DNA from: Gemmatimonadota bacterium
Lineage (GTDB): Bacteria > Gemmatimonadota > Gemmatimonadetes > Gemmatimonadales > GWC2-71-9
DNA: 6,235 nt
Assembly (NCBI GenBank): GCA_003221075.1
Contig: QHUF01000079.1
Coordinates: 1-6,235 of the forward strand
Reading direction: 5' to 3'
Shown here: in pieces, positions 1 through 5,162 of the stretch
Layout of the letters: the number at the start of each line of letters is the position of its first letter
How positions within the stretch are numbered: position 1 is the first letter of the stretch
Notes under the pieces: model-generated
Database searches by the model: none
Told to the model about the DNA's origin: nothing
What the model saw: the letters and a program-made list of their open reading frames with translations, nothing else
Program-made: the position numbers and the translations under genes

Positions 1-913
1 CCGCATGAATTTGCTGAAGCAGTATCGCGACTCACAGCCGCACAATCGGGCGTTCTTTCGTGCCCGCGTCGCGAAGCTGTACACCACGCGTTCGGACATT
101 CCGTCGCTCGACCGCGCGCTGGTGCGCGAGTATCCGGGCTGGACGATGACCGTGCCCGACGTCGTGAAGGCCGATATCGTGCTCGAGCATCTGCGCGAGT
201 GGGAAGCGAAACGCGCGATGCCGAATCTCGTGCTCATCATTCTCCCCAGCGATCACACCGAGGGCGTCAATCCGGGGTGGTGTACGCCCAAGGCGTGCGT
301 CGCGGACAACGATCTGGCCTTGGGCCAGATCGTCGAGGGGTTGTCGCGCACCTCGTTCTGGAAGTCGATGGCGATCGTCGCGGTCGAGGATGACGCGCAA
401 AACGGCGTCGATCATGTCGATGGTCATCGCACCGTCGCGTTGGTCGCGAGCCCCTACGCTCGGCGCGGCGTGATCGATCCCACGTTCTACGGCCAGCCGA
501 GCATGGTGAAGACGATCGAGCTGATGCTCGGCCTGCCGGCGCTCAGCCTGTTCGATCTCGTCGCGACCGACATGCGCGCGAGTTTCATCGGACCGGACGA
601 AACGCCCGACTTCTCTCCCTACACCGCGCTGGTGCCCAGGCAGTCGCTGTTCGAATTGAACCAACAGGTGGGAACGATCACGGGTCCGCACGCCGCGGAG
701 CGTCGGCGGGCCGCGCTCGCGTCAGCGAGGATGAATTTCCGAGATCCCGACGCCGCGCCATCTGAGCGTCTGAACCGCATTCTGTGGCACGAGGCGCGAG
801 GGTGGGGCGTCCCCTATCCGGAAGTAAAGCGCTCCTTGTTCTTCCCGATGGCGGTGGACCTTACGGACGACGAGCGGGAGGAACGGATGGAGCGGCAGCA
901 GCAGAAGCCGTAA
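1..913 (+). CDS. Phosphoesterase family protein, C-terminal part (alkaline-phosphatase-like domain of YncE-type bifunctional proteins); 5' end outside window
   Basis: The frame is open to the left edge, so the ATG at position 5 is probably internal and this is the last ~303 residues of a longer protein. The pattern matches the phosphoesterase domain (PF04185-like, alkaline phosphatase superfamily) found after a YncE-like beta-propeller. Counting from the Met at position 5, the landmarks are LPSDHT at 80-85, ADND at 100-103, VEDDAQNG at 127-134, and DHVDGHR at 136-142, whose Asp and His residues are the expected metal ligands. These are followed by SPYARRG at 149-155 and the IELMLGL helix at 171-177. 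Hydrolysis of a phosphate ester is the family expectation; the substrate is unknown. Proteins of this type are usually exported, but the N-terminus that would show this is missing. The charged C-terminus (residues ~285-302) lies in a 53-bp tail-to-tail overlap with the transporter gene on the other strand. Family assignment is firm, specific function is not. Confidence 0.88.
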   Translation, partial: RMNLLKQYRDSQPHNRAFFRARVAKLYTTRSDIPSLDRALVREYPGWTMTVPDVVKADIVLEHLREWEAKRAMPNLVLIILPSDHTEGVNPGWCTPKACVADNDLALGQIVEGLSRTSFWKSMAIVAVEDDAQNGVDHVDGHRTVALVASPYARRGVIDPTFYGQPSMVKTIELMLGLPALSLFDLVATDMRASFIGPDETPDFSPYTALVPRQSLFELNQQVGTITGPHAAERRRAALASARMNFRDPDAAPSERLNRILWHEARGWGVPYPEVKRSLFFPMAVDLTDDEREERMERQQQKP

Positions 914-1775
914 CCGCCGGCGCTTTTCGCGCGATGGCCACGCCGACCAGGCAGAGCGCTCCGCCGAGCACGGCGATCAGGCCCGGCACTTCGCCCAATA
1001 TCAACCAGCTCAGCACGATCGTGAGCGGCGGCACGAGGTAGGCGGTCGCCGCGAGGCCCCCGGCCGATCCGCGCGCCAGCGCGTAGGCCCACGTGGTGAA
1101 CGCGATGGATGTGGGGAAAACGCCGAGGAAGAGCAGCCACGCGATGCCGCTGGGAGGCGCCACGCGCCATTCCCGGACCAACTGGGGCGCGTACGGAAGG
1201 CAGAAGAGCGCGCCGACAAGGCAACACGTCCAGGTGGCCTGCAATGCGGCGATCCGATTCAGTACGGGTTTCTCCGCGACCATCCCGATCGCGGAGGCGA
1301 GCGCCGCCGCGAGGCAGAGGATCACACCCAGGAGCGAGGCGCTGCGCGACGACGTCGCGAGCCCGATCACCACGACACCCGCGAACGCCAGCGCGCCGCC
1401 GAGTAGCAGATTCGGGGTGGTGCGCTCCTTCAGGAATACTGCCGCGAGTGCCACGATGAAAATCGGGGCGATCAGGACCAGCATCGAAGCCGTCCCCGCA
1501 TCGACGCGTCGCTCGGCCTCGTTGAGGAGCACCTGGTACACGCCGAACCAGAGCAGGCCGGCGAGCACGAGCAGGGCGAGCTCGCGTCTCGTGGGGCGGA
1601 TCGTCGGGCGGGAGAGCGCCAGCGCGCCCAGCAGCACACTGCCCAACGCCAGACGCCCGAGCGCCAGCGGGCCCGGGGAGAACGAACGACCGGCGGCCCG
1701 GATGCCGACGAAGGCCGCGGACCAGAGGACGACGGCGACGAGGGCCGCGAGGAGCGGCAGATGTTTCGAATTCAT
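861..1775 (-). CDS. EamA-family (DMT superfamily) inner-membrane transporter
   Basis: A 304-residue protein with ten predicted transmembrane helices at about 7-27, 36-54, 66-84, 93-115, 121-140, 147-165, 178-196, 209-230, 238-260 and 264-283, made of two EamA repeats. Family landmarks are visible twice: LIAPIFIVALAAVFLKER (101-118) in the first half and YLVPPLTIVLSWLILGE (246-262) in the second. Length and topology are normal for 10-TMS drug/metabolite exporters, some of which export amino acids or their derivatives; the substrate cannot be read from sequence. The Ala/Pro-rich tail (~285-304) is poorly conserved in type and covers the overlap with the convergent phosphoesterase gene. The ATG at 1775 is chosen because the first helix follows it directly; no Shine-Dalgarno sequence precedes it, and an inverted repeat with a TATCAT hexamer abuts it. 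It lies 35 bp after the RidA-like gene, so co-transcription is likely, with possible additional local control. Confidence 0.92.
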   Translation of the reverse strand: MNSKHLPLLAALVAVVLWSAAFVGIRAAGRSFSPGPLALGRLALGSVLLGALALSRPTIRPTRRELALLVLAGLLWFGVYQVLLNEAERRVDAGTASMLVLIAPIFIVALAAVFLKERTTPNLLLGGALAFAGVVVIGLATSSRSASLLGVILCLAAALASAIGMVAEKPVLNRIAALQATWTCCLVGALFCLPYAPQLVREWRVAPPSGIAWLLFLGVFPTSIAFTTWAYALARGSAGGLAATAYLVPPLTIVLSWLILGEVPGLIAVLGGALCLVGVAIARKAPAVTASAAAAPSVPPARRP

Positions 1776-1796
1776 GCGCAGTATGATAACTGCGCA
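1775..1796. repeat. Perfect 8-bp inverted repeat at the transporter start codon (candidate operator or hairpin)
   Basis: Arms TGCGCAGT (1775-1782) and ACTGCGCA (1789-1796) are perfect reverse complements around a 6-base spacer, ATGATA. The left arm includes the A of the transporter's ATG. On the - strand the spacer reads TATCAT, a -10-like hexamer. The arrangement would suit a dimeric repressor covering a promoter, or a stem-loop just before the start codon in a read-through mRNA. The repeat is directly visible; its role is inference. Confidence 0.55.
1776..1788 (-). promoter_or_regulatory. Candidate -10 element (TATCAT) for a leaderless transporter transcript
   Basis: On the - strand TATCAT (1788-1783) matches five of six bases of the TATAAT consensus and ends 7 bases before the A of the ATG at 1775. 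This spacing would put transcription initiation at or beside the start codon, consistent with the lack of a ribosome binding site. No convincing -35 hexamer is seen about 17-18 bp upstream (ATCCGA or GATCCG), and no extended -10 TGn, so the call is tentative. Confidence 0.3.
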
Positions 1797-1810
1797 CGCG
1801 CATTATCGGA

Positions 1811-2755
1811 TCAGTGTGCGGATGCCGTCGCGCCGATCGAAATCAGCGCGCCATCGCGACCCAACGACTGCACGCCGACAACCGTGGCGATGGGGGCGTT
1901 GGCACTGAAGTACGCGGCGCCGGCCGTGCGGATCGTCTCGAGATCCGCGGGCCGATAGTTGACAACGTAAATGGTGAGCGTGGTAACGTCGCGGAGCGAC
2001 GCGCCCGCACTCTGAAGCACCACGCGGAGATTCGCGAACGCACGCTCGGCCTGCGCGCGCAGATCGGAGCCGACGAGCATGCCCGTGCTGTCCACGCCGA
2101 GCTGGCCTGTGACGTAGACGGCTCGTCCAACTCGCACCGAGGGCGAGCCAACCGCCGGCGCCGCCACGCCCGGCGGTGTGGGGAGGGCCGTCTTGATCTC
2201 GGGAGCGGCTGCTCCGGGGGCGACGAACTCCCCGCGGAAGCCCGCTTCGTCCCAGCGCCGCTGATTTTCGCGGCGTTTTCTGTCGGTGGCCTGGTCCTGG
2301 TCCTCACGCCACTTCTTGTACGCTTTGCTCTGATCGCCGTTCAGGAACCGGCGCAAATCGCCCTCGAACCGGTCCTGGCGGTCTTTCAGATACTTGCCGA
2401 GATCCTGAAGCTGCTCGGCGTAGAGCATCGCGGCCGCGCGATCGCCGTCGTCGAGCCGCTCGTTCATTTTCGCGATCGCGGCATTCGCGCTGTCACGCTG
2501 TGGACGGGTCGCAACCATGAATGAGTCGTACACCTGCCGGTAGCGCGTCGATTGATCGGGGGTCAGGGTGAGGGTCACGCGCGCGAGTGCTGTATCGAGC
2601 GGTCCAACCAGCTCGACGCCGGGAAGCTTTGGCGCGGGCGGTCCGTACCGGCTGCTCTGACTCAGACCGCCGCGATAGCCGCCCTGTCCCCACGCGGCGC
2701 ATGGCAGAAGCAGCAACGTTGCGGCGAGGAACAAGTACTTAAGAGAGTGTCTCAT
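1811..2755 (-). CDS. Predicted exported protein: Spy/CpxP-like helical domain fused to a RidA-like (YjgF/UK114) domain
   Basis: A 314-residue protein in three parts. Residues 1-23 form a Sec-type signal peptide (basic start, hydrophobic core LFLAATLLLLP, likely cleavage after AWG). Residues ~58-170 are helical and highly charged, with two LTxxQ-like motifs, LTPDQ (64-68) and LNGDQ (138-142), as in periplasmic Spy/CpxP-like proteins. A Pro/Ala-rich linker (~178-205) leads to a RidA-like domain (~200-313) with VRVGRAVYVTGQLGVD (207-222), a central helix and a final beta strand. RidA enzymes deaminate reactive enamines/imines in the cytoplasm using an Arg (R105 in E. coli RidA); here the matching position is Ala290, and the Glu120 position is Ser306, so canonical deaminase activity is doubtful. 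Export would place it in the periplasm. The start ATG lies 8 bp after the regulator's stop, with AGG at 2765-2763 as a short, well-spaced ribosome binding site. Domain calls are fairly sure; function is unknown, and a binding or structural role is possible. Confidence 0.85.
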   Translation of the reverse strand: MRHSLKYLFLAATLLLLPCAAWGQGGYRGGLSQSSRYGPPAPKLPGVELVGPLDTALARVTLTLTPDQSTRYRQVYDSFMVATRPQRDSANAAIAKMNERLDDGDRAAAMLYAEQLQDLGKYLKDRQDRFEGDLRRFLNGDQSKAYKKWREDQDQATDRKRRENQRRWDEAGFRGEFVAPGAAAPEIKTALPTPPGVAAPAVGSPSVRVGRAVYVTGQLGVDSTGMLVGSDLRAQAERAFANLRVVLQSAGASLRDVTTLTIYVVNYRPADLETIRTAGAAYFSANAPIATVVGVQSLGRDGALISIGATASAH

Positions 2756-2763
2756 GACTGAAC

Positions 2764-4638
2764 CTAACAGTTCTTTGCGAGAATGCGCTGCCGTTCACCC
2801 TGTGTGACCATGTCGCGTGCGACGACGTCACGCACGATGCGCGCGACGAACACGTATCCGCGCGACTCGGCGACCAGCCAGCGGCGCCACTCCAGCTCGT
2901 CGAGTGCCGCGTGCAACGCGTCTCCCGGGAGCTCCGTGGCGCAGCCGATCCGCGGAGCCGCCACGCGCTCGCCCAGGATCGCGGTGGCGACCAGCGCCTG
3001 CTGCGCCGGTCGCGTGAGACACCGGAAGTTCACGCGAATCGCGGCGACGATCGTGTCGGGCAGATCGCCCGGGAACGTGGAATCAAGCGTCCGCAACGGA
3101 TGCGGCCACGCGCCGTTCGTCGATTCGAGATCGAGGCCTTCCGCCATCGCGTGACAGATTTCGACGACGAGAAGCGGCAGCCCCCCGGAATCGGCGGCAA
3201 TGCGCCGCGTCAGGCGATCAGCGGCGTCGCCTTTGTAGGCCGGCAGGGCCCATTGGATCAGCCGCAGGATCGCGTCGTGGTCCAACTTGCCCACCGAAAT
3301 CGCGGCGCCGGGGATATCGCGTCCGATGCGAGCCCGTAGCTCGGCAAGCTTGGGCGGAGCAGGTTCCGGCGTCGTCGCGAGCACAACGAGGATGGGTGCG
3401 CGCGCCAGGTTGCGGGCGAACTGCTCGATCATTTGGTAGGACGTCGGATCGATCCACTGTGCGTCGTCGAAGACCAGGAGATGCGGTTGCTCGGCGGTCG
3501 TCACGCGCAGCACCTCGGCGACTGCCGCATCCAGGGCCCACGGGTTCGCGGCGACACTCGGTTGCGGAAACCGTTCTGCCCATTCGCCCGCCTGGGCGGC
3601 GAGCGCGGCGAGCGCGCCGGGATTGGCGCCGGCGACGCCCGGGACGCCGACCAACCCGCCCCGGGCGAGACTCAGCATCGCGCTCGCTGGATGATCGAGA
3701 TCGGGTGGCACCGCTCGCATGCCGATCACGACTCCACCGTCCACCGCGGCGCGCGTCGCGAGCTCCTCGAGGAAGCGCGTCTTGCCGCCACCGGATTCGG
3801 CTTCGATCACGAGGAGCGCCAGTCGCCCGCCGCGCGCGTGGCGCCACTGCGCGAGTGCGGCGGCGAGCTCGCGGTCCCTGCCGAGGAGCGGTGCGCGGCG
3901 CGATGCGACGTCCTTCGGCAGATGCCACGCGCGCCCGCTGCGGAGACGGTCGACCAGCGCCCTGGTCTCGGGCTCGACCGCCATGCCCCCGTCGCGTTGC
4001 AGCTGCTTCGCAAAATCATCGAAGACGCGGAGCGCTTCGGACCGGTTGTCCGTGCCGGCCAAACGGCGCATCTCCGCGCGGACCGCGCGCTGCGAGAGCG
4101 GGTCAAGCTTGCGGGCCTTGGTGATCGGCTCGTCGGCACCCAGCTCGTCGCCGGCGTTGAGCCGCTCCTCGGCATGACGGAGCAGCGCATCGATGCACAG
4201 TCCATCCCAGTGCGACCGCTCTACCGTCAGCCAATCCTCGAAGCTCGAGGAGTCGGGGATCTTGAAGCCGTACAGAAACGGGCCGTTGATCAGCGGCGTC
4301 GCCTGCGACCAATCGCGTTGCTTCACCAGCTTTTCGAGCTGGTCCGTGTCGAGCTCCACCGCGCCGTCCAGCAGCTGGATGACATCGCCCTTAGCCGTGA
4401 ACCGGTCGCCAACGTAGTGGCGGACCATGCGAATGGCCTCACGAACCGACTGGCGCGCCGCGGTGTCGTCCTTGTCCGGCCACAGCAGCCCGATCAATTG
4501 CTCCCTGGTGCAGCGGCGCTTGGGCGCGCGCGCCAGATACAGGAGCAACGCGACGTTTTTCTTCCAGAGCAGCTCGGCAGGCGCTTCCGCGCCGTCCATT
4601 GTGACTTCGAGCGTCCCCAATGTCTGGAAGCGAATCAT
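2764..4638 (-). CDS. SARP-type transcriptional regulator with winged-helix, BTAD and AAA/STAND-like ATPase domains
   Basis: A 624-residue protein. Residues 1-93 are an OmpR-like winged helix of the SARP class (MIRFQTLGTLEV start, LLYLA, REQLIGLLWPD, QSVREAIRMVRHYVG). Residues ~98-235 are the helical BTAD domain, with GPFLYGF at 119-125 and FEDWLTVER at 133-141. Residues ~250-500 are an AAA_16-like ATPase: LLGRDREL at 251-258, a P-loop AESGGGKT at 280-287 in which the usual first Gly is Ala280, Walker B LLVFDDAQWID at 387-397, a sensor-like strand ILVVLATT at 416-423, and GLPLLVVE at 486-493. The rest resembles the helical arm after the ATPase, but the protein stops at residue 624, before the TPR region many relatives carry. 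The ATG at 4638 is preferred over one at 4722 because the conserved winged helix begins there and it forms ATGA with the upstream stop. It should bind DNA as an ATP-responsive activator; targets are unknown, with the two downstream genes obvious candidates. Confidence 0.9.
   Translation of the reverse strand: MIRFQTLGTLEVTMDGAEAPAELLWKKNVALLLYLARAPKRRCTREQLIGLLWPDKDDTAARQSVREAIRMVRHYVGDRFTAKGDVIQLLDGAVELDTDQLEKLVKQRDWSQATPLINGPFLYGFKIPDSSSFEDWLTVERSHWDGLCIDALLRHAEERLNAGDELGADEPITKARKLDPLSQRAVRAEMRRLAGTDNRSEALRVFDDFAKQLQRDGGMAVEPETRALVDRLRSGRAWHLPKDVASRRAPLLGRDRELAAALAQWRHARGGRLALLVIEAESGGGKTRFLEELATRAAVDGGVVIGMRAVPPDLDHPASAMLSLARGGLVGVPGVAGANPGALAALAAQAGEWAERFPQPSVAANPWALDAAVAEVLRVTTAEQPHLLVFDDAQWIDPTSYQMIEQFARNLARAPILVVLATTPEPAPPKLAELRARIGRDIPGAAISVGKLDHDAILRLIQWALPAYKGDAADRLTRRIAADSGGLPLLVVEICHAMAEGLDLESTNGAWPHPLRTLDSTFPGDLPDTIVAAIRVNFRCLTRPAQQALVATAILGERVAAPRIGCATELPGDALHAALDELEWRRWLVAESRGYVFVARIVRDVVARDMVTQGERQRILAKNC
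4635..4638 (-). promoter_or_regulatory. ATGA stop/start overlap coupling the TPR gene to the SARP regulator
   Basis: On the - strand ATG (4638-4636) of the regulator overlaps TGA (4637-4635) of the upstream TPR frame. No good Shine-Dalgarno sequence precedes the ATG, so translation by termination-reinitiation is likely. A consequence is that translation arriving in the wrong upstream frame, which stops at 4921, would not reach this junction. Confidence 0.7.
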
Positions 4639-5162
4639 CGCGTCGCCGCGCAATTGAGCGCACGCGCGCGTGCGCGAGCGGTATCGGCACGCGCGCCGAA
4701 CGGTGCCGGGGCCTGCGCCCAATGCCGCACCACGGACGTGTAGGCCTCACACGCTTCGCCACGCTCCGCACGCCCGGTGCGGTCGAGCAAGCGCGCGAGG
4801 CGCCAGCGCGCCAGCGTGCCAAATGCCCAGTCGACCTCCGCCGCTTGCGGGAGGCCCGTCGGCAGACCCACGACGTCCAGATGCTCGTGCCACAGCAGTT
4901 CGCTTCTCGCGGCCTCGATGTCATCGATTCTGGCACGCCACGCGGCGCGCTGCAGATGTACGATGGCGCGAAAGAATGGATCCGCACGTCGGGCGACTGC
5001 GTCGACGTCTATCGGATCGAGGAGCACGAGCGCCGCGCGTGGGTGGCCGGCGGCGGCTAACGAATCGGCGGCGATGAACAGCTCGAACCCGCCCGGGGCC
5101 CCGGCACGGAGGGGCGTGCGGTGACCGAGCAAAGTGCTCATCCAGACTGCGCGGTCGCGCAA
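4635..5162 (-). CDS. C-terminal part of a TPR-type protein (downstream frame of a frameshifted gene)
   Basis: This frame holds the sensible 3' end of the gene that starts beyond the right edge. It carries helical, TPR-like sequence typical of the end of long Gemmatimonadota-type TPR proteins: FELFIAADSLAAAGHPRAAL, LLDPIDVDAVARRADPFFRA, then EVDWAFGTLARWRLARLLD and a closing YTSVVRHWAQAPAPFG segment followed by an Ala/Arg-rich helix. Opened independently it could only begin at TTG 5162, with no ribosome binding site and buried in the other frame, so a separate gene is unlikely. An in-frame TGA at 5207-5205 blocks this frame further upstream, so the switch from the upstream frame must occur downstream of that point. 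It ends in an ATGA overlap with the SARP gene. Whether a full-length protein is made depends on whether the frameshift is real. No enzymatic motif is visible; protein-protein interaction is the usual TPR role. Confidence 0.75.
   Translation of the reverse strand: MRDRAVWMSTLLGHRTPLRAGAPGGFELFIAADSLAAAGHPRAALVLLDPIDVDAVARRADPFFRAIVHLQRAAWRARIDDIEAARSELLWHEHLDVVGLPTGLPQAAEVDWAFGTLARWRLARLLDRTGRAERGEACEAYTSVVRHWAQAPAPFGARADTARARARALNCAATR

Noticed and set aside
32..691. 219-codon - strand frame opposite the phosphoesterase gene
   Set aside because: Antisense to strongly conserved metal-binding motifs; composition is His/Arg/Asp-rich without any domain pattern.
814..1803. 329-codon - strand frame overlapping the transporter gene
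   Set aside because: The translation is Arg/Pro-rich with no membrane helices, while the 861-1775 frame gives a textbook EamA protein.
2696..2755. Lipoprotein signal (LLPC) in the Spy-RidA protein
   Set aside because: The residue before Cys19 is Pro, which does not fit a lipobox; cleavage after AWG at residue 23 by signal peptidase I is more plausible.
4235..4251. Inverted repeat TCCTCGA-AGC-TCGAGGA
   Set aside because: It lies inside the BTAD coding region (DSSSFEDW) with no T tract or gene boundary nearby; the repeat follows from codon use.
4325..4343. Hairpin ACCAGCT-TTTCG-AGCTGGT
   Set aside because: Inside the BTAD coding region, with no T tract downstream on either strand and no gene end; not a terminator.
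4639..4722. Upstream ATG giving the SARP regulator 28 more N-terminal residues
   Set aside because: The extra residues are Arg-rich, overlap the TPR coding end, and lie before the conserved winged-helix start; the ATGA overlap at 4638 is the better start.
3433..4743. Long + strand open frame (436 codons) opposite the SARP gene
   Set aside because: It is antisense to a gene with clear winged-helix, BTAD and ATPase motifs; its protein is Arg/Gly-rich with no recognisable domain, as expected for shadow frames in high-GC DNA.
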